Source of the DNA: Sva-07 sp963752815
Lineage (GTDB): Bacteria > Actinomycetota > Acidimicrobiia > Acidimicrobiales > Ilumatobacteraceae
DNA length: 64,000 bases
Direction: 5' to 3'
NCBI GenBank assembly: GCA_963752815.1
Contig: CAVVZI010000015.1
Coordinates: 1,240,001-1,304,000, forward strand
Both the position numbers and the translations under genes were made by a program. The notes under the pieces are model-generated. The model saw nothing but the letters and a program-made list of their open reading frames with translations, made no database searches and was not told the DNA's origin. Of the stretch, positions 1 through 8,273 are shown piece after piece (within the stretch, counting starts at the first letter, position 1; every line of letters begins with the position of its first letter).

Positions 1-525
1 CCGTCGCTGTATGCCCGCGGACCGGCGAAGGAGGTCCGCCTCGTCGACGATCGGGCGTCCCAGCGTCTGTGCAACGAACCGACACTGCAGTCCGGTGGCG
101 GCGGCCTCGTCGGCACGATCGACGATTACGCCCGGTTCTGCCAGATGTTGACCGCGGGTGGTTCGCTCGGGTCGGCACGGATCCTCGGTCGCCCGACCGT
201 CGAGCTGATGCGCACCAACCATCTGCCCGGTGCCGATGCTCGTGGCGGCCAGCTGCGCGACTTCGCGCTGCCCGGCGGCTACGGCGAGGTTGGCTTCGAC
301 GGCAACGGCTTCGGCCTCCAGGTCGCTGTCGGGCTCGGACCGGCGGCAACGTCGGGTGTCGGGCCGGCCGGTGACTTCATGTGGGGTGGTGCCGCGTCGA
401 CGGTGTTCTGGATCGATCCGACCGAGGATCTCTACGCCATCTTCATGACCCAGATCCTGCCGAGTGGGGTGTACGACTTCCGCGGTCAGCTGCGTTCACT
501 CGTCTACGGCGCGATCGCCGACTGA
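1..525 (+). CDS. Serine hydrolase of the beta-lactamase / penicillin-binding family, C-terminal part (cut by window start)
   Basis: The frame is open from base 1 to the stop at 523-525 (174 residues seen). The segment GGGGLVGTIDDYARF followed by a downstream WGGAAST stretch is typical of the C-terminal half of class C-like beta-lactamase family hydrolases (EstB type), where WGG takes the place of the KTG box. The catalytic SxxK would lie upstream of the window. These proteins are usually esterases or peptidases of unknown substrate rather than true resistance enzymes, so no substrate is claimed. Confidence 0.85.
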   Translation, partial: PSLYARGPAKEVRLVDDRASQRLCNEPTLQSGGGGLVGTIDDYARFCQMLTAGGSLGSARILGRPTVELMRTNHLPGADARGGQLRDFALPGGYGEVGFDGNGFGLQVAVGLGPAATSGVGPAGDFMWGGAASTVFWIDPTEDLYAIFMTQILPSGVYDFRGQLRSLVYGAIAD

Positions 526-565
526 TGCAATTGCGTTCGGGCGGCGCGCGTGCTTGACTCCGGCA

Positions 566-967
566 ATGCCTGAATCCGAAGACTCCGCTGAAATCGACGT
601 GACCATCGAGACGGAGGTCGTCGATGTCGACGGTGACGGCGTCGCCGACATCGTCTCGCAGACCACGACCACGACGATCGATGTCGACGGTGATGGCATC
701 GTCGACATCGTCGAGGTCAACACGATCACGGCCATCGACGTCGATGGCGACGGTGAGGCCGACATCATCGAGTCGACCACGGTCACCGGCGTCGACATCG
801 ACGGTGACGGCGTGTTCGAGGAGGACGAGATCGCCGTGGAGGAGATCGTCGCCGTGCGCGAGGACCTCGTCGACGAGGACGACGCCGAGGACGAAGACGA
901 CGCCGAGGACGATTCAGCGAACGCGGCCGCCGACGCCGACGACGACGCCGCCGCCGACGCCGACTGA
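566..967 (+). CDS. Small acidic protein with four exact 19-residue DxDGDG repeats
   Basis: 133 residues from ATG 566. Asp-x-Asp-Gly-Asp-Gly motifs begin at residues 20, 39, 58 and 77, an exact 19-residue period, each followed by a hydrophobic xDIV-like step and a Thr-rich strand. Residues 86-133 are an Asp/Glu/Ala tail. DxDGDG loops are classic calcium ligands (EF-hand, dockerin and thrombospondin type 3 repeats), so calcium binding is likely. No signal peptide or membrane segment is visible, which is odd for an extracellular calcium protein. There is no clear ribosome site. It lies 41 bases after the hydrolase and 36 before eutB. Function unknown. Confidence 0.7.
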   Translation: MPESEDSAEIDVTIETEVVDVDGDGVADIVSQTTTTTIDVDGDGIVDIVEVNTITAIDVDGDGEADIIESTTVTGVDIDGDGVFEEDEIAVEEIVAVREDLVDEDDAEDEDDAEDDSANAAADADDDAAADAD

Positions 968-1003
968 AAGCGACGAGGGCTCGGGCCAGGGCGGTCGGCC
1001 GGC

Positions 1004-2395
1004 ATGACGGGGACGCGCGGCGTCACCCTCGCCGGCCGGTCGTACCGCTTCGCGGACCTGCGCACGGTGCTGGCTCGGGCGTCGCCGCGGCGCTCGGGTG
1101 ACGAACTCGCCGGGATCGCGGCATCGTCGCAGGAGGAGCGCGTCGCCGCCCAGTACTGCCTCGCCGACGTCGAGTTGGCGGCCTTCCTCGACGAGCCGGT
1201 GGTCCCGTGGGAGATCGACGATGTCACGCGGCTGATCCACGACCAGCAGCGCGACGACGCGTTCGCGCCGATCCGCTCGATGACCGTCGGCGAGCTGCGC
1301 GACTGGCTGCTGTCGGACGAGACGACGACGACCGACCTGGCGGACGTTGCCTGGGGACTCACGCCCGAGATGGTCGCCGCGGTCAGCAAGATCATGGGGA
1401 ACCAGGACCTCGTCCTCGTCGCGTCGAAGTGTTCGAACGTGACGGCCTTCCGTTCCACGATCGGGCTTCCCGGGCGACTCGCGGTCCGGCTCCAGCCCAA
1501 CCATCCCACCGATGATCTGCGGGGGATCATGGCGGCGATCGTCGACGGCCTGCTCCTCGGATGCGGCGATGCGGTGATCGGCATCAACCCTGCGCTCGAC
1601 TCACCGCAGCACAACCGGCGGCTGCTCGACATGCTCGACGCGTTGATCGGGCGCTACGAGATCCCGACCCAGTCGTGCGTCCTCGCCCACGTGACGACCA
1701 CGCTGCGGGCGATCGACGACGGCGCGCCGGTCGACCTCGTGTTCCAGTCGATCGCCGGCACCGAGGCGACCAATCGGTCGTTCGGGATCACGCTCGACCT
1801 CCTCGCCGAGGCGCACGAAGCGGCCCGCTCGCTGCAACGCGGCACCGTCGGAACACAGGTGATGTACTTCGAGACCGGACAGGGTTCGTGTCTGTCGGCC
1901 GACGCGCACCACGGTGTCGATCAGCAGACGCTCGAGGCTCGCGCCTACGCCGTCGCCCGGCGATTCGATCCGCTCCTCGTCAACTCCGTCGTCGGGTTCA
2001 TCGGGCCCGAGTACCTCCTCGACGGCAAGCAGGTGACCCGGGCCGGGCTCGAGGATCACTTCTGCGGGAAGCTCCTCGGCCTGCCGATGGGATGCGACGT
2101 CTGCTACACGAACCACATGGACGTCGACCAGGACGACATGGACGTGTTGCTGACCGCGCTGGGTGCAGCCGGGTGCAACTACATCATGGGCGTGCCGGGC
2201 GGGGACGACGTGATGCTCGGCTACCAGTCGACGTCGTTCCACGATGCCCAGTACGTGCGCCGGGTGCTCGGCCTGCGCCCGGCGCCCGAGTTCGAGGCGT
2301 GGTTGCAGCGGATGGATCTCGTCGACGATCGAGGTCGCCTCAGCGCCCCGAGCGGAACCCCCGCGCTGATGGCCGCACTGGATCTGGCCCGGTGA
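1004..2395 (+). CDS. eutB: Ethanolamine ammonia-lyase large subunit
   Basis: 463 residues, normal length for EutB, the TIM-barrel catalytic subunit that with EutC and adenosylcobalamin splits ethanolamine into acetaldehyde and ammonia. Supporting stretches are KIMGNQDLVLVASKC, RLQPNHPTDD, GCGDAVIGINPALDS, YFETGQGSCLSADAHHG and GCDVCYTNHMDVDQDDMD. No microcompartment shell genes are nearby, so this is the soluble, shell-less type of ethanolamine use. The stop overlaps a GTG that could start eutC. Identification is firm. Confidence 0.96.
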   Translation: MTGTRGVTLAGRSYRFADLRTVLARASPRRSGDELAGIAASSQEERVAAQYCLADVELAAFLDEPVVPWEIDDVTRLIHDQQRDDAFAPIRSMTVGELRDWLLSDETTTTDLADVAWGLTPEMVAAVSKIMGNQDLVLVASKCSNVTAFRSTIGLPGRLAVRLQPNHPTDDLRGIMAAIVDGLLLGCGDAVIGINPALDSPQHNRRLLDMLDALIGRYEIPTQSCVLAHVTTTLRAIDDGAPVDLVFQSIAGTEATNRSFGITLDLLAEAHEAARSLQRGTVGTQVMYFETGQGSCLSADAHHGVDQQTLEARAYAVARRFDPLLVNSVVGFIGPEYLLDGKQVTRAGLEDHFCGKLLGLPMGCDVCYTNHMDVDQDDMDVLLTALGAAGCNYIMGVPGGDDVMLGYQSTSFHDAQYVRRVLGLRPAPEFEAWLQRMDLVDDRGRLSAPSGTPALMAALDLAR

Positions 2396-3207
2396 ACGAC
2401 GGGCCCCCCGACCCCGGTTCTCGTGAACTTCTTGCGTCCACCCGTACGCAAGAAGTTCACGAGAACGTGGGGGAGCTGACGCCGGCCCGGGTGGGAATCG
2501 GACGGGTGGGCGTCAGCCTGCCCACGGCGGCCCGGTTGCAGTTGCGCCTCGACCATGCCCGGGCGCGCGACGCGGTACGCCATGCCTTCGACGCCGACGG
2601 CGTGGTCGAGGCACTGACCGCGACCGGTCGGGAGGCGATCGCCGTGACGTCTGCAGCCGTCTCGCGCGACGAGTACGTCCGCCGGCCGGATCTCGGCCGT
2701 TCACTCCCGGTCGACGCCGCCTCCGCACTGCGCCGTCCGGGTGTCGACCGGTGCGACCTGGCGATCGTGCTCTGCGACGGACTGTCACCCGGGGCGATCG
2801 AGCGCTACGGGCCGGCCCTGGTCGAGCGGATCACGAGCAACGAACGTCTCGGCGGGTGGTCGATCGGGCCCGTCGCCGTTGTGTGCAATGGCCGGGTCGC
2901 GATCGGCGATGCGATCGGTGAGCTGCTCGGCGCGGACATCGTCGTCGTCCTCATCGGCGAGCGCCCGGGACTGACGATCTCGGAAAGTGTCGGCGCGTAT
3001 CTCACGTTCGGGCCACGTGCGGGCCGGACCGATGCCGACCGCAACTGCATCAGCAACATCCACGCGCGGGGAACGGATGTCGACGACGCAGCTCGACGCA
3101 TCGTCGACCTCGCGGCGCGCGCCCGGATCGCCGGGGCGACGGGCCTCACCCTCACCGACGACGCCCCGCCCCCGCTCCCACCGCGCCGACCCCCTCCGTT
3201 GCGATGA
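2392..3207 (+). CDS. eutC: Ethanolamine ammonia-lyase small subunit
   Basis: EutC forms the cobalamin-binding face of the lyase. The core LTPARVGIGRVGVSLPT, ERPGLTISESVGAYLTF and DADRNCISNI are diagnostic. The open frame begins with GTG 2392, overlapping the eutB stop, but residues 6-25 encode the arms of a 50-bp hairpin repeat. A second GTG at 2467 begins exactly after the hairpin and gives a normal EutC N-terminus (VGELTPARVG). I think 2467 is the more likely start, with the hairpin as a spacer between eutB and eutC; neither GTG has a good ribosome site. The stop lies inside another hairpin (3201-3242). Confidence 0.93.
   Translation: MNDGPPDPGSRELLASTRTQEVHENVGELTPARVGIGRVGVSLPTAARLQLRLDHARARDAVRHAFDADGVVEALTATGREAIAVTSAAVSRDEYVRRPDLGRSLPVDAASALRRPGVDRCDLAIVLCDGLSPGAIERYGPALVERITSNERLGGWSIGPVAVVCNGRVAIGDAIGELLGADIVVVLIGERPGLTISESVGAYLTFGPRAGRTDADRNCISNIHARGTDVDDAARRIVDLAARARIAGATGLTLTDDAPPPLPPRRPPPLR
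2417..2466. repeat. Hairpin repeat family C, copy 1 (between eutB and eutC)
   Basis: Perfect 21-bp inverted repeat, left arm 2417-2437 and right arm 2446-2466, with an 8-base loop. The left arm begins GTTCTCGTGAACTTCTTGCG. The same 20-base arm recurs as a hairpin at 48939-48988 with a different loop. It sits just after the eutB stop and runs up to the second possible eutC start. Confidence 0.9.
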
Positions 3208-3242
3208 GCGAAACCCCCGTATCCGGGGGTTTCGCTCATCGC
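3201..3242. terminator. Perfect 19-bp hairpin overlapping the eutC stop
   Basis: Left arm 3201-3219 and right arm 3224-3242 pair perfectly around the loop TATC; the arm starts GCGATGAGCGAAACCCCCG. The eutC TGA (3205-3207) is inside the left arm. There is no U-run, so it is either a U-less terminator or an mRNA 3'-end stabiliser. I see no second copy of this arm in the window. Confidence 0.75.
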
Positions 3243-3303
3243 TCGGGCGTGGGTGCGGCCCGACTGCAGGCTGCCGCGTGGCGGCGACGACAATGGTCGA
3301 CGC

Positions 3304-4362
3304 ATGAGCTCCGATCACGACGCCGGCGTCGTCGGCTTCGACGTCCCGACCATCGAACGTTGGTTGGCGACCGTCACCACCGTCCGCTCGCCGATCGTCT
3401 GGCAGCGGCTGCCGGGCGGCCATTCGAACCTCACCTACCTCCTCGTCGACGATGCCGGGCGCGAGCTGGTGATCCGGCGCCCGCCACTCGGCGAGCTGCT
3501 GCCGAAGGCGCACGACATGTGGCGCGAGTACCGCGTGATCGAGGCGTTGTGGCCGACCACCGTGCCCGTGCCCGAGCCGATCGCCTACTGCGACGACCGG
3601 TCGATCGCCGACACGCACTTCTACGTGATGGGCAAGGCCGACGGGCGGGCCTTGTACAGCGGGGCCGAGGTGGCGCACTGGCTCGAGGTGCCGGCCAGGC
3701 GCCGCGCCGGCGAGTCGTTCATCGACGTGCTCGCCCGGCTGCACTCGATCACGCCGGCCGACATCGGTCTCGACGATCTCGGCCGCCACGACGGCTACGT
3801 GGCGCGCCAACTCCGCACCTGGTACGGCTCGTGGACGTCGTCGGTCGCCCACGCCGAGTACGACGATCCGCGGGTGCACGAGGTGCACGATCGTCTTGCG
3901 GCATCGATCCCCGAGGCCGGCCCGGCCCGCGTCGTGCACGGCGACTACGGACCGCACAACAGTCTGTTCGCGGCCACGGGCGAGTTGACGGCGGTGCTCG
4001 ACTGGGAGATCGCGACGCTCGGTGATCCACTCGCCGACTTCGCCTACACCCTGAACGCCTGGGCCGAACCGGGTGATGTCGGCGTCGACGGACTCGATCC
4101 GGCGACGGCGCTCCCCGGCTTCCCGAGCCGTGACGAGCTGACCGATCGCTATGCCAAGGCCACCGGCGCCGATCTCACCCACCTCGACTTCTACCGGTCG
4201 TTCAACCAGTGGAAGACCGCCTGCATCCTGCACGGCGTGTACGCCCGCTATCGCGCGGGCCAGAAGGACACGGCGGGCGTGGATCTCCCCATGCTCCGCC
4301 AGCGGATGCAGGCCTCGGTCGCCGGTGCGGCCGCCCTCGCCGACCGCGCCGTTCCGGGTTGA
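3304..4362 (+). CDS. APH-type phosphotransferase (ACAD10/11 N-terminal-like kinase)
   Basis: 352 residues from ATG 3304. The protein-kinase-like APH fold is shown by RLPGGHSNLTYLL (nucleotide loop), the Brenner box HGDYGPHNS (catalytic Asp) and DWEIATLGDPLADFAY (metal-binding Asp). The pattern matches the family fused to acyl-CoA dehydrogenase in ACAD10/11, whose members phosphorylate small hydroxylated metabolites such as 4-hydroxy fatty acids. Substrate here is unknown. It follows the eutC hairpin and is followed by a degenerate family-D hairpin. Confidence 0.85.
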   Translation: MSSDHDAGVVGFDVPTIERWLATVTTVRSPIVWQRLPGGHSNLTYLLVDDAGRELVIRRPPLGELLPKAHDMWREYRVIEALWPTTVPVPEPIAYCDDRSIADTHFYVMGKADGRALYSGAEVAHWLEVPARRRAGESFIDVLARLHSITPADIGLDDLGRHDGYVARQLRTWYGSWTSSVAHAEYDDPRVHEVHDRLAASIPEAGPARVVHGDYGPHNSLFAATGELTAVLDWEIATLGDPLADFAYTLNAWAEPGDVGVDGLDPATALPGFPSRDELTDRYAKATGADLTHLDFYRSFNQWKTACILHGVYARYRAGQKDTAGVDLPMLRQRMQASVAGAAALADRAVPG

Positions 4363-4388
4363 CCCTCCCGGATCGAGGCCGGTGACCC

Positions 4389-4428
4389 GCAACCTGTTGC
4401 GAAGTGCCTGACCCCACGCGCCAGGTTC
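4389..4428. repeat. Hairpin repeat family D, degenerate copy
   Basis: Outer arms AACCTG (4391-4396) and CAGGTT (4422-4427) with partial pairing inward. The order of blocks, GCAACCTG then GTGC then TGAC then CCAGGTT, matches the intact element at 20595-20647. It lies 26 bases after the kinase stop. Confidence 0.5.
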
Positions 4429-4462
4429 GCCCGGGCTGATCGGGGGTTGCGAGGGGCTGGGG

Positions 4463-4468
4463 TACGGT
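4463..4468 (+). promoter_or_regulatory. -10 element TACGGT of a leaderless promoter
   Basis: TACGGT ends 6 bases before the GTG at 4475, the spacing expected when transcription starts at the first base of the start codon. Confidence 0.55.
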
Positions 4469-4474
4469 CGCGAG

Positions 4475-5197
4475 GTGCCCGCGTTCTCCGACCTGTCGGC
4501 CGTGTTGCTCAACTGCTCGCTCGTGCATGACGGCTCGCAGTCCCACACCCGCCGGCTGCTGGCGCGCGTCGCGGGGATCATGGATGCCGAGGGCGTCGAC
4601 GTCGAGTTGATCCACATGCTCGACCACCGGGTGGGCTTCGGCATGGTGAAGGACACGACCGAGATCGGCGACGACCGCGACGACTGGCCGGCGATCCACG
4701 CGAAGGTGATGGCGGCGGACATCCTCGTGATCGGTACGCCGATCTGGCTGGGGGCGAAATCGAGCGTCGCCACCCTCGTCGTCGAGCGGCTCTACGCCTA
4801 CAGCAGCGAGCGCAACGACCGGGGTCAGTATCTCTACTACGGCAAGACGGCCGGCTGTGTGGTCACCGGCAACGAGGACGGCGTGAAGGCCTGCTCGTCG
4901 CAGATCCTCTACGCGATGTCGCACATCGGCTACGTGATCCCGCCCCAGGCCGACTGCGGCTGGCTCGGCGAGATCGGGCCGGGTCCGAGCTACGGCGACG
5001 AGATCGAGGGCAGCGACGAACGCGTCGGCTACGACAGCGAGTTCACGAACAAGAACGCAACGATCATGAGCTGGAACCTGATGCACACGGCGACGATGCT
5101 CAAAGCCCAGGGCGGCTTCCCCGTCGGCGGCAACGTCACCGACACCTGGCGTGACTTCACCAACGCCGCCGACCAGGATCCCGACCGCACATTCTGA
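4475..5197 (+). CDS. Flavodoxin-fold / NADPH-dependent FMN reductase family protein
   Basis: 240 residues from GTG 4475, a start supported by the -10 hexamer six bases upstream. A beta strand with small residues (SAVLLNCSLVHDGSQSHTRR) provides the phosphate-binding loop for FMN, and ADILVIGTPIWLGAKSS is the second flavin loop typical of this family. Likely an NAD(P)H:FMN or quinone reductase in the cytosol; the electron acceptor is not predictable. The alpha/beta hydrolase gene starts 28 bases downstream and may be co-transcribed. Confidence 0.8.
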   Translation: MPAFSDLSAVLLNCSLVHDGSQSHTRRLLARVAGIMDAEGVDVELIHMLDHRVGFGMVKDTTEIGDDRDDWPAIHAKVMAADILVIGTPIWLGAKSSVATLVVERLYAYSSERNDRGQYLYYGKTAGCVVTGNEDGVKACSSQILYAMSHIGYVIPPQADCGWLGEIGPGPSYGDEIEGSDERVGYDSEFTNKNATIMSWNLMHTATMLKAQGGFPVGGNVTDTWRDFTNAADQDPDRTF

Positions 5198-5225
5198 CCA
5201 ACAATCCCCGACAAGGAGTACGACC

Positions 5226-6042
5226 ATGATCGAGATGAAGGACTGGAAGTTCGACGGCACGCAGGAGTCGATCTTCGCCCGATCGTGGCGCGAGGGCGCG
5301 ACGACTGCCGCGATTCGTCGCCGTCCTGGTGCACGGGTACGGCGAGCACATCGGCCGGTACGACCACGTGGCGCAGGCGCTCGTCGAGCATCGGGGCGTC
5401 GTGTACGGGCTCGACCACATGGGCCACGGCCAGAGCGGTGGCGAGCGCGTGTTGATCCCGGATTTCGAACCGGTCGTCGCCGACGTGCACACCCTCGTCG
5501 AGCAGGCCCGCGCCGACTGGCCGGATCTCCCGGTGGTGCTGATCGGCCATTCGATGGGTGGGATGATCGGTGCGCGCTACGCGCAGGAGCACGGTGACGT
5601 GCTCGATGCGGTCGTCCTGTCGGGCGCGGCCGTCGGCAACTTCGAGACCGTCGCCGTGCTGCTGTCGCTCGACGAGATCCCCGATGTCCCGCTCGATCCC
5701 GCGGTCCTCTCGAGGGACCCGGCGGTCGGCGCGGCCTACGCCGACGACCCGCTCGTGTGGCACGGTCCGTTCAAGCGACCGACCATGCAGGGGTTCGCCG
5801 ACACGATCGCGGCGATCTCCGCCGACGGTTCGCTCGGCGATCTGCCGCTGCTCTGGGTGCACGGTGAGGACGATCAGCTGGTCCCCATCGAGGGGACGCG
5901 CGCCGGCATCGAGCAGCTCGCGGGTGACACGTTCGAACAGCACACGTACCCCGGTGCACGGCATGAGGTGTTCAACGAGACCAACGGCGACGAGGTGATC
6001 GCCGACGTGATCGACTTCATCGAGCGGGTGTTGCCGGCCTGA
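5226..6042 (+). CDS. Alpha/beta hydrolase, monoacylglycerol lipase-like (frameshifted by one extra base)
   Basis: ATG 5226 follows an AAGGAG ribosome site. The first 27 codons read MIEMKDWKFDGTQESIF and on, then the frame must move by one base near 5306-5307, after which PRFVAVLVHGYGEHIGRYDH continues. Key features are the oxyanion HGYGEH loop, the nucleophile elbow GHSMGG, Asp in WVHGEDDQLVP and His in GARHEVFNE, as in monoglyceride and lysophospholipid lipases. Removing one base restores about 271 residues of normal length. The break is one of fourteen single-base insertions in this window, so I treat the gene as intact in the organism. Confidence 0.82.
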
Positions 6043-6278
6043 GCCTTCGGGCACCCGCAGGTCGGCCTGCGCGTCGGGATTTTGCGTTCGTGCGGGCGTG
6101 GCGCAACGCGGCCTCGTTCGATCCTCGGCGAGGTTCGATGACGACATGGGTGGGCCATGACGACCTCGCTCGCCACCGAACACATCCGGTCGGTCGCCGT
6201 CATCGACGCGACCGGACGTGTCTGGTGCGCCGCCACCTTCGACGCCTGACCCCCGCCCGAACCCGCTCGGCGAAACGG
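6043..6278. other. Intergenic region with a solitary family-A half-arm
   Basis: This gap lies between convergent genes. Bases 6071-6082 carry GCGTCGGGATTT, the core of the family-A hairpin arm, without a matching second arm. A 30-codon frame (6157-6249) has no ribosome site or recognisable content. Nothing else stands out. Confidence 0.4.
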
Positions 6279-7490
6279 TCAGCCCCAGCGGGGTTGTTCG
6301 TCGGGGTTGATGCCGAGGCTGAGCTTGCCGACCACCTCGTGGGTGATCATCGAGTTGCCGGGGTGGATGCGGCCGAGCCGGGCGTCGCGGAACATCCGCT
6401 CGATCCGTGTGCCCTTGAAGATGCCCGAGCCGCCCGTGAGGTCGAGCGCCGTGTCGACCACTGCCCAGGCCCGGGTGACCACGTCGTGCTTGCAGGCGAA
6501 GATCTTGACCGGCCAGTCCATGCCGTGGTCGACGCCGTTCGACCAGTCGTCGCACACGCGGTCGAGGTGGGCGGTCATCGCCTCGACGTGGATGCGCATG
6601 TCGGCGATGTGGTGCTGGACCTCGGGGTGGTACGCCATCGATCGGGTGAGGGCGATCGACCGACGCTGTTGCGCCGACGCGACGGTCTCCTCGAGCGCGC
6701 GCCGGGCGATCGACGAGTACACACCGGCGAACCCGAGCAAGGCCCAGGCGAACAGGGCGACGTGGAACATGTCGGCTCCGGCGAAACCGGCAGGGGACAC
6801 CCGGATGACTGCTTCGTCGGGGACGAAGACCCGTTCGAGGATCGTGTCGTTCGACGTGGTGGCGCGCATGCCGAGCGTGTTCCAGGTGTCCTCGATCCGG
6901 ACGCCCGGCGCGTCGCGCCGGATGAAGCCGTGGACGACCTTCGGTGCGGTGGGGTCGCTCGTGTCCATGCCGTGCACGCCGAGGAAGTCCCACACGGGGG
7001 AGAGGCTGCCGAAGATCTTGTGGCCCGTGAACGTCCAGCCGCCGTCGACCCGCTCGGCCTGGGTGGTCGACAGCAGGACCGGGATGTCGTTGCCCGCTTC
7101 GCCGTGCCCGGCGGCGAACACGCTGCCCTCCATCGCCTGGCGGAGCACCCAGTCCCCCGACGGGTCGCCCGTGCGATGGAGGTCGGCGCACAGCCCGACG
7201 AAGTAGTGATGCATGTTGATCGCCACGGCAGTGGCCGGCGCCACTTCGGCGATCCGTCGCTGGAGGCGGTTGATCTCCGCCAGCGTCAGCCCGCCGCCGC
7301 CCAGGTCGGTGGGAACGGAGGCGAGGAGATAGCCCGAGTGGCGAAGTTCCTCGAAGTCCTCGTGGAAGAACGTGTTCGACAGGTCGTAGCCGGCGGCCCG
7401 CTCGTCGAAGCGGGCCAGCATCTCGTCGGTCAGCACCTCGGTGCTGAGGTCGTTGCGGATGTCGGCGCCCGGGTCGGTGATGGTGGTCAT
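6279..7490 (-). CDS. Acyl-CoA dehydrogenase family flavoprotein
   Basis: 403 residues; an AGGAGAG ribosome site precedes the ATG at 7490. The protein shows the N-terminal helical domain (LASVPTDLGGGGLTLAEINRL), the middle beta domain (WTFTGHKIFGSLSPVWDFLGV) and the C-terminal helices ending DLTGGSGIFKGTRIERMFRD. The motif set suggests the DszC/ hydroxylase-like branch as much as true acyl-CoA dehydrogenase, since the usual catalytic Glu is not obvious. It is divergent from the TetR operon and has a palindromic operator between its promoter and start codon. Confidence 0.85.
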   Translation of the reverse strand: MTTITDPGADIRNDLSTEVLTDEMLARFDERAAGYDLSNTFFHEDFEELRHSGYLLASVPTDLGGGGLTLAEINRLQRRIAEVAPATAVAINMHHYFVGLCADLHRTGDPSGDWVLRQAMEGSVFAAGHGEAGNDIPVLLSTTQAERVDGGWTFTGHKIFGSLSPVWDFLGVHGMDTSDPTAPKVVHGFIRRDAPGVRIEDTWNTLGMRATTSNDTILERVFVPDEAVIRVSPAGFAGADMFHVALFAWALLGFAGVYSSIARRALEETVASAQQRRSIALTRSMAYHPEVQHHIADMRIHVEAMTAHLDRVCDDWSNGVDHGMDWPVKIFACKHDVVTRAWAVVDTALDLTGGSGIFKGTRIERMFRDARLGRIHPGNSMITHEVVGKLSLGINPDEQPRWG

Positions 7491-7509
7491 GGTCTCTCCT
7501 GCTGCGTCG

Positions 7510-7527
7510 TTCGGTCGATCGACCGAA
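7510..7527. promoter_or_regulatory. TetR-type operator 1 (perfect 18-bp palindrome)
   Basis: TTCGGTCGATCGACCGAA is a perfect palindrome 20 bases upstream of the acyl-CoA dehydrogenase start. A near copy lies at 7597-7614, placed symmetrically about the divergent -35 pair. The adjacent TetR gene is the obvious ligand. Confidence 0.8.
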
Positions 7528-7552
7528 TCTGGTTGGATGACATCCTCGCGCC

Positions 7553-7572
7553 GCTGTCAACCCCTTGACAGC
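7553..7572. promoter_or_regulatory. Back-to-back -35 elements of the divergent promoters
   Basis: GCTGTCAA-CCCC-TTGACAGC is a perfect inverted repeat giving one consensus TTGACA on each strand. Its centre (7562.5) is also the midpoint of the two operators (7562), so both promoters can be blocked in the same geometry. The matching -10 hexamers are weak. Confidence 0.6.
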
Positions 7573-7596
7573 AGGGAGGGAATGAACCATGCTCGA

Positions 7597-7614
7597 TTCG
7601 GTCGTCCGACCGAA
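7597..7614. promoter_or_regulatory. TetR-type operator 2
   Basis: TTCGGTCGTCCGACCGAA differs from operator 1 only in the central two bases (TC for AT). It lies 32 bases upstream of the TetR start codon, about where transcription should begin, implying autorepression. Confidence 0.78.
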
Positions 7615-7646
7615 CCACCTCAACAACGACCAGGACCGGAGACGAT

Positions 7647-8273
7647 GTGACTGCACTGACGGCGGAGCCCGACACGGCGAGGACGATCCTCGCCGCGGCC
7701 CGCGAGCGCCTGCTGATCGACGGGTATGCAGGTCTCTCGACGCGCAAGGTGGCCCTGCAGGCGGGCGTGCCGGTGTCGCAGCTGCACTACCACTTCGGCT
7801 CGAAAGGGGCGATGGTGCTCGCCCTGCTGGAGTCGGAGAACCGGCGCCGCCTGGCCCGCCAGGCCGGGATGTACGCCCAGGACTGGCCGCTGTGGCGGCG
7901 CTACGAACAGGCCTGCGACTTCCTCGAGGACGACCTCGAGTCGGGCTACGTGCGCGTGCTCCAGGAGATGATCGCCGCCGGGTGGTCCACCCCGGCGCTC
8001 GCCGAGGCGGCACGCAACGTCCTCATCGGCTGGTACGAGGTCCTGACCGAGGTCGCCACGGAGGCCGCCGAATCGTTCGGCGGGCTGGGTCCGTTCGAAC
8101 CCGCCGAGATCGCCACCCTGATCGGCAACGCGTTCATCGGCGCGGAGGCGCTGTTGCTGCTCGGCTTCGAACGCCAGCAGCTGCCGATCCGGTCGAGCCT
8201 GCGGCGTGTCGGCGCCGTCATCCGGGCCATCGAGGAACGGAGCGCGAACGAACAGACGGGAGCGACGACATGA
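7647..8273 (+). CDS. TetR family transcriptional regulator
   Basis: 208 residues from GTG 7647, with GGAGA upstream. The N-terminal helix-turn-helix is ARTILAAARERLLIDGYAGL then STRKVALQAGVPVSQLHYHFGSKGAMV, a clear TetR DNA-binding domain; the remaining 150 residues form the variable ligand-binding domain. It overlaps the next gene by ATGA and therefore heads an operon with the hydrolase-glycosyltransferase protein. Two near-identical palindromes between it and the divergent acyl-CoA dehydrogenase make it the likely repressor of both directions. Its ligand is unknown. Confidence 0.92.
   Translation: MTALTAEPDTARTILAAARERLLIDGYAGLSTRKVALQAGVPVSQLHYHFGSKGAMVLALLESENRRRLARQAGMYAQDWPLWRRYEQACDFLEDDLESGYVRVLQEMIAAGWSTPALAEAARNVLIGWYEVLTEVATEAAESFGGLGPFEPAEIATLIGNAFIGAEALLLLGFERQQLPIRSSLRRVGAVIRAIEERSANEQTGATT

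Noticed and set aside
6157..6249. 30-codon frame in a convergent gap
   Set aside because: No ribosome site, no -10 at leaderless distance and no recognisable content.
2785..8013. Very long minus-strand open frames (for example 2785-4773 and 5029-8013)
   Set aside because: They lie opposite well-identified genes, have Arg/Pro/Ala-rich content without motifs, and arise from third-position G/C in the real frames.
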